Below are positions 52,649 through 62,125 of a DNA stretch of 64,000 nucleotides, piece by piece (within the stretch, counting starts at the first letter, position 1; each line of letters begins with the position of its first letter). Where the stretch lies: the NCBI RefSeq assembly GCF_001420995.1, contig NZ_CP012184.1, positions 1,658,501-1,722,500 on the forward strand, written 5' to 3'. This DNA is from Pseudonocardia sp. EC080619-01. Lineage in GTDB: Bacteria > Actinomycetota > Actinomycetes > Mycobacteriales > Pseudonocardiaceae. Below the pieces are notes generated by a model. It worked only from the letters and a program-made list of their open reading frames with translations, made no database searches and was not told the origin of the DNA. The position numbers and the translations under genes were made by a program.

Positions 52649-53989
52649 TCAGGCCGGGCCCGGGACGGACATCAGACCGCCGAGCGTCATCTGGTCCGCG
52701 GGCGGTGCCGGCGTGCTCACGGCGCCGATCGCACCCAGCGGCTCGAAGGCGGGCTCACCGTTCAGCCCGGTGTCCGGACGGAGCGTCAGGCGGCCGGCCG
52801 CCGTCGGGCTGTAGCCCTCGCCACGGCACTGGAAGATCGTCGCCGCACGCCGGCCGGGGGGCGACCCCGGCTCGAAGCACGGCAGGTTGCGCGCGCTGCG
52901 GGCCAGCGTCGGGTCGTCCTGGGGCAGCTTGCAGTAGCTGTTCTCCGGGAGCGGGACGTCACCCGTCTCCATCGCGTTCCGCGGTCCGCCCGGCTGGCCG
53001 GCGGGGATCCATCCCTCGACGCAGTTGGGCTGGTTGGCGTTGGTCTCGAGGTTGAACCGGAAGATCCCCGGTTCGGCCTCCGGCGCGACGACCAGCGATC
53101 CGGCCGTGAACATCGGGTACACGACGAGGATCTGCTCGATCGGCGCGTTGTACGCCTCCGCCAGCCGGGTCAGGACCTCGGTGGTGCTCAGCAGCGTCGG
53201 CGTGCTCCGGCTCAGGTCACCGAGCAGGCCCTCGGCCTGCTCGGCCGCACGGGTGCCGTCGGTGAACACCGACCGCAGATCGGTGTCGCTCTCCCGCAGC
53301 TGCCCGGTGAAGGAGTTCAGGTTCCGGCTCCAGTTCCGGATCGAGTCGCTGGTCGCGAGCTGCGGGTCGGCGAAGCCCTCGAAGTCGTTGATCAGCCGCT
53401 CGGTCGGCTCGTAGTTCTTGTCCGCCTCGTCGACGAGGAGCCGGGTGTTGTCGACCAGCCGCCCGAGGTCGGGCCCGATCCCGCGGAACGCGTCGGCGAA
53501 CTCGTTCAGGACGGTCGTGAAGTTGTCCTGGTCCACCGAGGTCAGCAGGTTGTCGGTGTTCTGGAGGACGTCGGCCGTCGGGATCGGGACCGTCGTCATC
53601 TCCTTGGGGATGTGGTCCCCGTCGGCCAGCGGCGGGGCCGCCGGGTCCTGCGGGACGAAGTCGACGTACTGCTCACCGATCGCCGACACGCTGTGCACCT
53701 CGGCCCGGCTGCCGCTGGGCGGCAGCCGGTCCTCCTCGAGCGTCATCCGGATCCGGACACCCTCGGGGTCCAGGTCGACGTCGGTGACGGTCCCGACGGT
53801 GGCGCCGCGGAACGTCACGTTGGCGTTCGGGTAGAGGCCACCGGTGGCCGGCAGCGTCGCCGTCACCGCGATCCGGCCGAACCCCAGCACCTGGGGCACC
53901 CGCACGTAGTAGAAGACGATCAGTAGCGAGGCGAGCAGCGTGAGGACCATGAAGATCGCCAGCTGGACCTTGACGTACCTGGTGATCAC
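52649..53989 (-). CDS. mceF: Mce family protein MceF
   Basis: A 446-residue protein with an N-terminal membrane anchor (8-30), an MlaD domain (about 38-120, with YPNANVTFRGATVGTVTDV) and a long helical MCE_1 region, then a Cys-containing C-terminal part. Mce proteins form the hydrophobic tunnel for lipid or sterol import. GTG with GGAGG ten bases before. Last gene of mceA-F. Confidence 0.88.
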   Translation of the reverse strand: MITRYVKVQLAIFMVLTLLASLLIVFYYVRVPQVLGFGRIAVTATLPATGGLYPNANVTFRGATVGTVTDVDLDPEGVRIRMTLEEDRLPPSGSRAEVHSVSAIGEQYVDFVPQDPAAPPLADGDHIPKEMTTVPIPTADVLQNTDNLLTSVDQDNFTTVLNEFADAFRGIGPDLGRLVDNTRLLVDEADKNYEPTERLINDFEGFADPQLATSDSIRNWSRNLNSFTGQLRESDTDLRSVFTDGTRAAEQAEGLLGDLSRSTPTLLSTTEVLTRLAEAYNAPIEQILVVYPMFTAGSLVVAPEAEPGIFRFNLETNANQPNCVEGWIPAGQPGGPRNAMETGDVPLPENSYCKLPQDDPTLARSARNLPCFEPGSPPGRRAATIFQCRGEGYSPTAAGRLTLRPDTGLNGEPAFEPLGAIGAVSTPAPPADQMTLGGLMSVPGPA

Positions 53990-53990
53990 G

Positions 53991-55316
53991 TCAGTTGCCT
54001 CCCGTCAGGCCGTCGAGCAGGCCGCCGCCGGAGGGCTCCTCGGCCGGTCGTTGCTGCTGCTGTTGCTCCTGCTGCCGCTCGAACTCGCTCTGCTCCGGCG
54101 GGGCCGGGCGCTCGAGCGTGCCGGACGGCGGTCCCGGCGGTGGCTCGTTCGGCACGGCGCCGTCGAGCAGGTCGAGCCCGGGCTCACCGACCGGGGCACC
54201 CGGCTCCTCGGGCAGCACCGGCGCCGTCAGGGGATTCGCCGCACCGAGGGCGTTGCCGCCGGCCTTCATGATGTCCTGCAGCCGGTTCAGCTGACCCTCG
54301 AACGGCGTGCCGGTCAGGAAGTTCTGGTCGAGCGTGCCGAGCGTCAGGTCCAGCGTGAGCCAGAAGTTGATGTAGTCGCCCTGGAACGTCTCGCCGAAGT
54401 TGCGCAGCGGGAAGATGATCGTCCCGAGCAGCCCGAGCGAGTCGGTCAGCGAGTTGTTGGCGTCCGCGAGCCCGGCCAGGGCCGGGGTCAGGTTGTCCAG
54501 GTTGCGGGCGAGGTTGTCCGAGCTCTCCGCGACGACCGCGTCCGTGGCGTCACCGAACTTGCCGAGCGACACGAGCGTGTCGGTCAGGTTCTCGCGTTCC
54601 CGGTTCAGCACGGTCAGCGCCGGCGGGATCGCCTGCAGGGCCCCGTCGATGGCCTGGTCCTGCTCGGCGAAGTTGGCCGCCAGGCGGTCGATCCCGTCGA
54701 TCGCGCGGGTGATGTCCTGCTTCTGGTCGTCCAGCCCGCGGGAGAAGGTCTCCAGCTCGGTGATCAGGCCCCGGAAGTCCTCGGTGCGGCCGCCCAGCGC
54801 CTTGTTCACCTCGCCGGTGATGGTCTTGAGGTTCTGCAGGTTGCCGCCGTTGAGCAGGGTCGCGACCGAGGCCAGCACCTCCTCGGTCTCCGGGTACTTG
54901 CCGGACTGCTCCAGCCCGATCCGGGCACCGTCGGTCAGGCGCCCGGTCGGCGCCTGGTCGGCCGGAGGCGTCAGCTCGACGAACTTCGCGCCGAGCAGGG
55001 AGGCCTGGCCGATCCGGGCCTGGGTGTTCGCCGGCAGCTCCACGTCGGAGTTCAGCGACACCGTGACGAGCGCGTTCCAGTCGTCGAGCTCGACCTTGGT
55101 GATGTTGCCGACCGGCTGGTCACCGACCCGCACCGGGTTGTTCGGCACGAGATCGGCCACGTTGCGCAGCTCGATCTGCACCGTGTACGCGCCGTCCCCG
55201 ACGCCGGGCACACCGGGCAGGGTGAAGTCGTTCAGCCCGCTGTACCCGCACGCGGAGAGCGAGACCGAGCAGGCGGCGATCATCGCGATCGCGACGCTGC
55301 GTGGCGTCCTGGCCAT
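53991..55316 (-). CDS. mceE: Mce lipoprotein MceE (LprK-like)
   Basis: A 441-residue lipoprotein with signal ending in LSAC, MlaD domain (about 40-120) and helical region. The C-terminus from about 370 is Pro/Gln-rich, with a run of glutamines near 420. The lipoprotein position between mceD and mceF is standard for mce operons. The ATG follows mceD directly (stop and start overlap). Confidence 0.87.
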   Translation of the reverse strand: MARTPRSVAIAMIAACSVSLSACGYSGLNDFTLPGVPGVGDGAYTVQIELRNVADLVPNNPVRVGDQPVGNITKVELDDWNALVTVSLNSDVELPANTQARIGQASLLGAKFVELTPPADQAPTGRLTDGARIGLEQSGKYPETEEVLASVATLLNGGNLQNLKTITGEVNKALGGRTEDFRGLITELETFSRGLDDQKQDITRAIDGIDRLAANFAEQDQAIDGALQAIPPALTVLNRERENLTDTLVSLGKFGDATDAVVAESSDNLARNLDNLTPALAGLADANNSLTDSLGLLGTIIFPLRNFGETFQGDYINFWLTLDLTLGTLDQNFLTGTPFEGQLNRLQDIMKAGGNALGAANPLTAPVLPEEPGAPVGEPGLDLLDGAVPNEPPPGPPSGTLERPAPPEQSEFERQQEQQQQQRPAEEPSGGGLLDGLTGGN

Positions 55317-56566
55317 CAGTTGCCTCCCTGGGGGAACAGCAGGCCGCCGAGACCCGGGGCGTCGACGTCCGGCGGGGCCTCCGGTCCGGGGGTGGGCTGC
55401 CGGTAGGGCGCGTCCCTGCCCGGCTGGTTGTCGGTCGGCCCACCCGTACCGGGGACGGCGATCGGGTTGACGCCGACCGGCGGCTGCTGGACGCGCAGCA
55501 GGTTGAACAGCGGGCCGAGGTTGCTCTTGCAGTAGTCGATGCCCTTGATCGGGTCCTGGGCCGCAGCGGTGAACGCCGAGCAGACGAAGTCCGCCGGGGT
55601 GTTGAGGTTGTCCACCACGAGCTTCCCGGAGAGGGCCCGCGTCCTCGGCGAGACGATGTTGAAGAGGTTCATCAGCGTGCTCGGGCCGACGTGCAGGATC
55701 GTCGCGAGCTCGTCGCGCGAGTTCGACAGCGTCCGGGTGAGGTCACCGAGCTCGGTGACCGACTCGTTGAGCACCGGGCCGTTGTCGGCGACGAACTCGT
55801 CGACCGCCACGGCGGCCCGGGAGACGCCCTCGAGCGCCCGGGACAGCTCGTCCTCGTTGTCGGTCAGGACTCCGGAGACCGTGTCGAGCCGCGAGTTGAA
55901 CTCGACGATCTGGCCGTCGACCTGCTTGAGCGCCGTGACGAAGGCCTGCAGGTTGCGCACCGTCCCGAACAGGTCGCCGCGCCCCTCGGACAGGGTCTCG
56001 ACCGCCGAGGACGCCTCACGCACCAGCTCGTTGAACTTCTGGCCCTGGCCACCTGCGGCGTTGCGGGCCGCCATGTCCAGGAAGCGGGACAGGGAACCGC
56101 TCTGGTTCGCCTCGTCGGGCCCGAGCGCCGTGCTCAGGTTCTGGAGCTCCTTCTTCAGGTCGTCGAACTCCAGCGGGGAGACGGTCCGCTCGACGGGGAT
56201 CTCCGCACCGTCCTCCAGCACGGGGCCGCCGGTGTAGGCGGGTGCGAGCTGGAGGAACCGGGTCGCGACCAGGGTCGGCGACACGACGGCGGCGTTCACC
56301 TCGGCGGGGAGGTCGTACTGGGAGTCGTAGGTGAACTCCATCCGGACCTTGTCGCCGGCGGGCTCGATCGAGCTGATCTTGCCGACGTCGACGCCCTGGA
56401 TCTTCACGCGGTCGTTCGGGTAGATGCTCTTGACCGACTCGAAGTAGGCCACACCGGTCTTCGACGACGTGCTGACCAGCACGATCACCGCAGCCGCCAC
56501 GACGGCGGCCACGAGACCGGCGGCGAGCAGCCGGGTCAGCGCCGTTCCTGCTTTCAGACGGGACAT
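55316..56566 (-). CDS. mceD: Mce family protein MceD
   Basis: A 416-residue protein with N-terminal anchor (13-33), MlaD domain with YPNDRVKIQGVDVGKISSIEPAGD (about 48-70) and a helical domain (120-300) followed by a Pro/Gly-rich tail. The starts are arranged so that MceC stop and MceD start are one base apart. GGAGG precedes the ATG. Confidence 0.87.
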   Translation of the reverse strand: MSRLKAGTALTRLLAAGLVAAVVAAAVIVLVSTSSKTGVAYFESVKSIYPNDRVKIQGVDVGKISSIEPAGDKVRMEFTYDSQYDLPAEVNAAVVSPTLVATRFLQLAPAYTGGPVLEDGAEIPVERTVSPLEFDDLKKELQNLSTALGPDEANQSGSLSRFLDMAARNAAGGQGQKFNELVREASSAVETLSEGRGDLFGTVRNLQAFVTALKQVDGQIVEFNSRLDTVSGVLTDNEDELSRALEGVSRAAVAVDEFVADNGPVLNESVTELGDLTRTLSNSRDELATILHVGPSTLMNLFNIVSPRTRALSGKLVVDNLNTPADFVCSAFTAAAQDPIKGIDYCKSNLGPLFNLLRVQQPPVGVNPIAVPGTGGPTDNQPGRDAPYRQPTPGPEAPPDVDAPGLGGLLFPQGGN

Positions 56567-56567
56567 C

Positions 56568-57638
56568 TCAGTTTCCTCCGGCACCGATCAGGCCGCCGAT
56601 CGAGGGCGGAGTGGGGACGGGTGGTGCGCCCCCGGCGGGCGGTGTGGGAACGGCCAGGCTGGGCAGGAAGTCCGCGGCCGGGAACAACGTGGGCCCGGCG
56701 TTCCCCAGGTCGCCGTGCCCGGCGAAGAACGGGCCGCCGGCGAGACCCTCGCCCAGGCCGGTGATGAAGCTCGAGACGCGCTCGACGGCGGAGACGATGT
56801 TGCCCTCGTTGCGCTCGAGGATCTCGAGCACTCCGTTGAGCTCGTTCAGCGCCGGTGCGAGCCGCCCCCGCTGATCCTCCGTCAGGCCGACGATCTGGTC
56901 GGTGGCCCGCCGGGTGGTGACGAGCAGCTCACCGATGATGTCGCGGCGGGCCTCCAGCTCACCGAGCAGCTTGTTGCCGTCGGTGAGCAGCGTCGTCAGC
57001 TTCGCGGTCTGCCGGTTGAGGACGCCCGTGACGCTCTCCGCCCGCTCGAGCAGGTCACCGATGGCGGCGTCCCGGCTGGCGATCGTGCGGGACAGCCGGG
57101 TGATGCCCTCGAACGCGGGCCCGAGCTCGTCCGGGGTGTTCTGGAAGGCGTCGGTGAACGTGTCGAGCGCCGTGCTGACCTGGTTCATGTCGATCTCGCC
57201 CGTGCGCCGGGTGAGATCCTCGATGCCCTCGGTGATGCTGTACGGCGCGACGGTCCGCTCCAGCGGGATGACCCCGCCGGCCTCCATCGGGGTCCGCCCG
57301 TCCGGCCGGATCTCCAGGTTGCGCTCGCCCAGCAGGGTCTGCGTGCCGATCGTCGCCGAGGTCAGGTCGCCGAGCTCCACGTCCTTCGCCGTGAACTCGA
57401 CGACCACGTCCGGCCCGTCCAGGGTGACGTTCTTGACCTGGCCCACCTCGGCACCGGCCACCCGGACGGTGTTGCCCATCTGCAGGCCACCGGCCTCGGT
57501 GAACCGGGCCTCGTACTTCTTGCCGCCGAAGACCGGCAGCTCGGCCAGCTGGAACGAGGCGACCAGCAGCACCGCCAGGATCGCCAGGCCGGCGATCGCG
57601 ATCGTGACCGGGTTCTTCTCCCGGAACCGGAGCTTCAT
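56568..57638 (-). CDS. mceC: Mce family protein MceC
   Basis: A 356-residue protein, shorter than its neighbours, with anchor (12-32), MlaD segment ARFTEAGGLQMGNTVRVAG (about 44-62) and helical part, Pro-rich end. ATG overlaps the mceB stop (ATGA). Confidence 0.87.
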   Translation of the reverse strand: MKLRFREKNPVTIAIAGLAILAVLLVASFQLAELPVFGGKKYEARFTEAGGLQMGNTVRVAGAEVGQVKNVTLDGPDVVVEFTAKDVELGDLTSATIGTQTLLGERNLEIRPDGRTPMEAGGVIPLERTVAPYSITEGIEDLTRRTGEIDMNQVSTALDTFTDAFQNTPDELGPAFEGITRLSRTIASRDAAIGDLLERAESVTGVLNRQTAKLTTLLTDGNKLLGELEARRDIIGELLVTTRRATDQIVGLTEDQRGRLAPALNELNGVLEILERNEGNIVSAVERVSSFITGLGEGLAGGPFFAGHGDLGNAGPTLFPAADFLPSLAVPTPPAGGAPPVPTPPSIGGLIGAGGN

Positions 57639-58804
57639 CGCGGGCCCTCCGTACCGTCGGTGCGGAGGAGCTCGTTCGGGACCTGGCCCTGGTCCGCGGC
57701 GTCCTCCTGCGGGATCGGGTTCGCCTCGCGCTGCTCGGGCGTCTCCAGCGGGGAGTTGCCGAACTTGCAGCGGTCGACGTTGTCGGCCGGGCCCACCCAC
57801 GGCGAGTAGACCGGGTCACCGGCCGGGCCGGTGGTCTTCACCCGCACCGAGCAGATGAACAGGTTGTAGGTCGCGCCGCGCGAACCCAGCCGGCTGACCC
57901 GCAGGTACGCCCCGGGCAGCAGCGCCAGGTTCTCGTCGATCGCCGCCTCACCGGCCTTGGCCTGCTTCGACACCCGGTCGAGCTGGTCCACGGTGCCCTT
58001 CAGCGGGCCGCGGACCTTCCCGAGCAGCTCGTCGACGCTGCTGGTGAGCCGGTTGGCGCCCTCCAGCGAGTTGCCGATCCGCTCCCGGTCGTTCGCCAGC
58101 CCGGTCGTGAGCTCCTGCAGCTGGCCGATCGTCGACTCCAGCTCGGGGGCGCGCTTGTCGAGCGTGCCGAGCACGGTGTTGAGGTTGTCGACGACGGAGC
58201 CGATCACCGCGTCCTTGTCGGCGAGCGTGTTGGTCAGCGAGCCGACCCGGGCGAGCAGCGACTCGATGGTGCCGCCCTGCCCCTGGAAGACCGAGATGAT
58301 GTCGGAGCTCATCTGGTTGATCTGGTCCGGCGCCAGCCCCTCGAACAGCGGCGAGAAGCCCGCCAGCAGGACGTCGAGGTCGAGGGCCGGGCGGGTCTGC
58401 GCGACCGGGATGACCGCGTCCTCCGCCAGCGGCGCGCCGCCGCCGGTGCCCCGGGAGACCTCGAGGTAGCGGTCACCGGTCAGGTTGAGGTACCGGACGG
58501 CGAGATTCGTGTCGGCGGGGAGCTCCTTCGCCGAGTCGACGGTGAAGGTGACCTTCCCCTGGGTGTTGTCGACGACCGAGACGTCCTGGACCGACCCCAC
58601 CTCGACGCCTGCGATCCGCACCGAGTCGCCCTCGAGGATCCCGGAGGTGTCGGTGAAGACGCCCGAGTAGCTCTTGCGGTCGCCGAACCCGGAGCCCGCG
58701 CCCATCTCGATGCTCACGACGGCGAGCACGAGCATCGTCACGACCACGAAGATCGTCGACTTGACCAGGGGGCCCTTGATGTTCTGGGCCTTCGAGACGC
58801 TCAT
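57635..58804 (-). CDS. mceB: Mce family protein MceB
   Basis: A 389-residue protein with anchor (15-35), MlaD domain with SGILEGDSVRIAGVEVGSVQDV (two parts: DSVRIAGVEVG is the core) and helical region. Two cysteines near residues 317 and 343 may form a disulphide as in other MceB proteins. ATG overlaps the mceA stop (ATGA). Confidence 0.87.
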   Translation of the reverse strand: MSVSKAQNIKGPLVKSTIFVVVTMLVLAVVSIEMGAGSGFGDRKSYSGVFTDTSGILEGDSVRIAGVEVGSVQDVSVVDNTQGKVTFTVDSAKELPADTNLAVRYLNLTGDRYLEVSRGTGGGAPLAEDAVIPVAQTRPALDLDVLLAGFSPLFEGLAPDQINQMSSDIISVFQGQGGTIESLLARVGSLTNTLADKDAVIGSVVDNLNTVLGTLDKRAPELESTIGQLQELTTGLANDRERIGNSLEGANRLTSSVDELLGKVRGPLKGTVDQLDRVSKQAKAGEAAIDENLALLPGAYLRVSRLGSRGATYNLFICSVRVKTTGPAGDPVYSPWVGPADNVDRCKFGNSPLETPEQREANPIPQEDAADQGQVPNELLRTDGTEGPR

Positions 58805-60204
58805 CGGCCGCCCTCCTCGTCGGTGAACAGCCCGCCGAGGAGACCGCCGGACCCACCGTCCGGCGCCGTCGGCGGCGTCGCTTCCTGCTCCGGGGTCAGC
58901 GGTCCGGGAGCGCCCGGTGCCGGAGCGGGCGGAGCGCCCGGCCCGGCCGGTGCCCCCGGCGCCGGCGCGTTCTCGCCGCCCGGGACCGGCTGGACCTGGG
59001 CGCCCGGGAGGCCGAGCCCCTCACCGGCACCGGCGAACGGGCCGAAGAGCTGTGTGACCAGCGGCGGCTCGCCGATCCGGACGGTGTTGTCGCCGTCCGG
59101 GTTGGGCTCGCCACCCTTGTCGACGTTCTTCATCAGCGACTCGGGCACCACGCTGCCGTCGAGCCCGGGCATCTGGTGGCAGTCCGGGCCGTTGTCGGCG
59201 CCGACCTCGGGCGGGCTCTTGTAGACGGTGTCGCCCGGCTGCAGCGTGACGAGCCCGACGAAGCCGGGGACGGTGTTGCCCTGCTGCTGCTCGAGCTGCT
59301 GGCGCGACTTGTCCAGGCCCTTGAGCCAGCACGAGAACATCGGGGAGTACTCGCGCAGCAGGTCGGTCGTGGGCAACGCCGTCTGTGCGACGTCGCGGAT
59401 CCCCTCGCGGTTCTGCAGGAAGAACGACTCGCCGGTCTTCGAGACCCGGGACAGCTGGAACAGGAAGCTCTCGATGTCGGCCTGCTGCTCGACGACCGTC
59501 CGGCTGGTCACCGTGGCGTTGTCCAGGGTGGACGCCAGGTCACCGGCCACGTCGCCGTAGAGGTTGGTGAGGTCCGCGCCCTTGCGGAAGTCGGTCTGCA
59601 GCTGTGGCAGGTTCGCGTTGAACCGCTTGAGGTAGGCGTTCAGCTGCGTCGCCGTCTCGCCGATCTCCTCGCCGCGGCCGTCGAGCGCGGTGGCGAGGTT
59701 GCCGATCACCTGGCTCACCTGGGCCGGCTCGAGGGTGTCGAGGATCTGGTCGAGCGAGTCGAACAGCGTGTTGACCTCGACCGTGACCGCGTCACTGCTG
59801 ATCCGGTCCCCGGCGGCGAGCATCCGGCCCGACGGCGCCTGGGGCATGGTCATCTGCACCGTCTTCGCGCCGAAGGCGGTGAGCTGGTCGAGGGAGACGG
59901 ACACGTCCGCCGGGACCTGACCGATCCGGTCGGCGTCCATGTCGAGGACGATGTCGACCGCACCGCGGTCGCCGTCGGCCAGCGACACCGAGCCGACCTC
60001 GCCGACGTCGACGCCCTTCAGCTGCACCCGGTTGCCCGGGTACATCTGCAGGCCCGACCGGTCCGCGCGCAGCTGCACGGGGACGGTCTTGGCGAAGGCG
60101 TTGAGGTACATGGCGGTGCACAGCCCGAGGAACCCGAGCATGATCCCGAGCAGGATCAACGCGTAGACGCGGTACTTGAACCGCGAGAAGAAGGTCTCGT
60201 TCAT
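58801..60204 (-). CDS. mceA: Mce family protein MceA
   Basis: A 467-residue protein with anchor (13-36), MlaD core MYPGNRVQLKGVDVGEVGSV (54-73), helical region to about 320 and a Pro/Ala/Gly-rich tail from 400 (APAPGAPAGPGAPPAPAPGA). It is the first mce gene after the two yrbE genes. The tail length is larger than in many MceA proteins. Confidence 0.87.
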   Translation of the reverse strand: MNETFFSRFKYRVYALILLGIMLGFLGLCTAMYLNAFAKTVPVQLRADRSGLQMYPGNRVQLKGVDVGEVGSVSLADGDRGAVDIVLDMDADRIGQVPADVSVSLDQLTAFGAKTVQMTMPQAPSGRMLAAGDRISSDAVTVEVNTLFDSLDQILDTLEPAQVSQVIGNLATALDGRGEEIGETATQLNAYLKRFNANLPQLQTDFRKGADLTNLYGDVAGDLASTLDNATVTSRTVVEQQADIESFLFQLSRVSKTGESFFLQNREGIRDVAQTALPTTDLLREYSPMFSCWLKGLDKSRQQLEQQQGNTVPGFVGLVTLQPGDTVYKSPPEVGADNGPDCHQMPGLDGSVVPESLMKNVDKGGEPNPDGDNTVRIGEPPLVTQLFGPFAGAGEGLGLPGAQVQPVPGGENAPAPGAPAGPGAPPAPAPGAPGPLTPEQEATPPTAPDGGSGGLLGGLFTDEEGGR

Positions 60205-60208
60205 CAGG

Positions 60209-61039
60209 TCATCCCGTGATGCGGAAGGCGTCGGAGTCGGCGTAGAGGGCCATCGAGATGGCGAGCTCGGCGGTCAGCACCGCGATCAGCGACGTGCGGA
60301 CGGCCTGCCCCACCGCCTTCCCGACGCCGGCCGGGCCACCGCTGGCGGTGTAGCCGTAGTAGGTGTGGATGGAGATCACGACGATCGCGATCCCGATCGC
60401 CTGGGCGAACGAGTAGAGGACGTCCTGCCACTGCATGAACGTCTGCATGTAGTGGTCGAACGTGCCCTCGGAGAGCCCGAAGAAGCCGACCTGGGTGACC
60501 TTCCAGCCGACCCAGGCGCCGACCATCGACATGGAGAAGATCGGGATGATCGTGATCATTCCGGCGACCAGGCGGGTGGTGACGAGGTAGGGGAGCGAGC
60601 GGACGCCCATCACCTCGAGCGCGTCGATCTCCTCGGAGACCCGCATCGCGCCGAGCTGGGCGGTGAACCCGCTGCCGACCGTGGCCGCGAGGGCGGCGCC
60701 CGCGATGATCGGCACCAGCAGGCGCGGGTTGATGATCGCCGAGGCGAACCCGCCGAGCGCCTCGAGCTGGAGGTTGGCCAGCGCGTCGTAGCTCTGGAGG
60801 CCGCCGGTGACACCGGCGAACAGGGTGATGAAGAAGGTGATCACCGACGAGCCACCGATGACGGCGAGCGCGCCGGTGCTCATACCGACCTCGGCGATCA
60901 GCCGGACCTGCTCGGTCTTGTAGCTCTTGACGGCTTTGGGGATCCAGACGACGCCCTTGCCGTAGAACTCGGCCTGCTTGCCGAGGTCGTCGAGCAGCCG
61001 GAGCGGAGCGCCCAGGGCGTTGCGAACAGAGGAGAGCAT
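60209..61039 (-). CDS. yrbEB: YrbE permease subunit B (MlaE family)
   Basis: A 276-residue permease with five to six helices. The conserved EQVRLIAEVGMSTGALAVIGGSS and the MlaE signature ATVGSGFTAQLGAMRVSEEIDALEVMGV are clear. With YrbEA and MceG it forms the inner-membrane ABC transporter of the mce system. The ATG was chosen because the usual N-terminus LSSVRNALGAPLR follows. Confidence 0.87.
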   Translation of the reverse strand: MLSSVRNALGAPLRLLDDLGKQAEFYGKGVVWIPKAVKSYKTEQVRLIAEVGMSTGALAVIGGSSVITFFITLFAGVTGGLQSYDALANLQLEALGGFASAIINPRLLVPIIAGAALAATVGSGFTAQLGAMRVSEEIDALEVMGVRSLPYLVTTRLVAGMITIIPIFSMSMVGAWVGWKVTQVGFFGLSEGTFDHYMQTFMQWQDVLYSFAQAIGIAIVVISIHTYYGYTASGGPAGVGKAVGQAVRTSLIAVLTAELAISMALYADSDAFRITG

Positions 61040-61050
61040 GGGCACGTCCC

Positions 61051-61821
61051 TCACACGAGTCCGAGCGAGTAGGGGATCTGCGTCAGCAGGATGTTGATCG
61101 GGAAGAGCGCGAGGAACGTGTAGACCACGGTCTCGTTGACCGCGTTCCCGACACCGCGCGGACCTGCCTTGCAGGTCATCCCCCGGTAGCAGCCGATGAG
61201 GGCGCCGACGACGCCGAACACGACGGCGCGGAGCTCGCCGTGCACCAGGTCGTCGAAGCCGACGAGCAGCGTGAGCGAGTCGATGTACTGACCCGGGCTG
61301 GCGTCCTGCAGGTAGACGGCGAAGACGTAGCCGCCGGAGAGACCGATCAGGATCATCACGCCGTTGAGCAGGAAGGCGTTGACCGCCGTCGCCAGCACCC
61401 GCGGCACGACGAGGCGGTGCACGACGTCGATGCCGAGGACCTCCATGGCGTCGAGCTCCTCGCGGATCCGGCGCGCACCGATGTCGGCACAGACGGCGGT
61501 GGAGCTGGCCCCCGCGATGATGAACGTCGTCGCGACCGGTCCGATCTGGGTCACCGTGGCGAACGCCGACCCCGAGCCGCTGAGATCGATCGCGCCGATC
61601 TCGACGAGCACGAGGTTGAACTGGAACGTCACCAGTGCGACGAAGGGGATGCCGAGCAGGATCGCCGGCCCGAGCGAGACGCTGGCGACGAACCAGGTCT
61701 GCTGCACGAACTCGCGCCACTGGAACGGGCGCCTGAACATCGCGACGAAGGTGTCCGCGGTGAAGGCGAAGAAGGTGCCGAGCGGTGTCACGGTCCGCGC
61801 GACCGCCGGGGGGGTGTTCAT
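61051..61821 (-). CDS. yrbEA: YrbE permease subunit A (MlaE family)
   Basis: A 256-residue permease with REFVQQTWFVASVSLGPAIL near the N-terminus and ASSTAVCADIGARRIREELDAMEVLGID, the MlaE EExDAxxxxG loop. First gene of the mce operon. Promoter region lies between it and divergent mceG. Confidence 0.87.
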   Translation of the reverse strand: MNTPPAVARTVTPLGTFFAFTADTFVAMFRRPFQWREFVQQTWFVASVSLGPAILLGIPFVALVTFQFNLVLVEIGAIDLSGSGSAFATVTQIGPVATTFIIAGASSTAVCADIGARRIREELDAMEVLGIDVVHRLVVPRVLATAVNAFLLNGVMILIGLSGGYVFAVYLQDASPGQYIDSLTLLVGFDDLVHGELRAVVFGVVGALIGCYRGMTCKAGPRGVGNAVNETVVYTFLALFPINILLTQIPYSLGLV

Positions 61822-62125
61822 GACGCCATCCCCCTCGGGGTGGCATCGGTGCAGGTCACAACGTCGGGCTGCATCGGGGGCCTCTGCTCTGAGACGACGG
61901 GGTTCGGGACGGGCGTCGCGGGGACGGCGCTCCGTCTTCAGAGGCAGAACGAGCTACGCTTTGACAAGTTTCGTTCAACGTCTCACTGTTAACCCGATCG
62001 GAGTACTGACCCACCGAGACATCACCCGAACGAGCAGCCGAGTAAGAGACACTCGACGAAAGATGTTTCGTTGTTTCAGTATCGGAGGCGGTCATCGCCG
62101 ACGCAGCGACACGAGGAGGTGCGCC
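61822..62125. promoter_or_regulatory. Divergent control region of the mce operon and mceG
   Basis: 304 bases, AT-richer between 61950 and 62090. Plus strand: TTGACA (61961-61966) is followed by TGTTAA (61987-61992) at a long 20-base spacing. ACGAAA-GATG-TTTCGT (62056-62071) is a perfect 6-4-6 palindrome. GTTTCGTT occurs twice (about 61968-61975 and 62065-62072). No canonical KstR palindrome was found. No gene seen. Confidence 0.45.

Noticed and set aside
53940..55406. A 488-codon plus-strand frame over mceE
   Set aside because: It is antisense to a clear Mce protein with lipobox and MlaD domain, and has no recognisable domain.
61950..62000. KstR operator in the mce promoter region
   Set aside because: Only partial AAC/GTT half-sites are seen; the TNNAAC-NN-GTTNNA pattern is not present.
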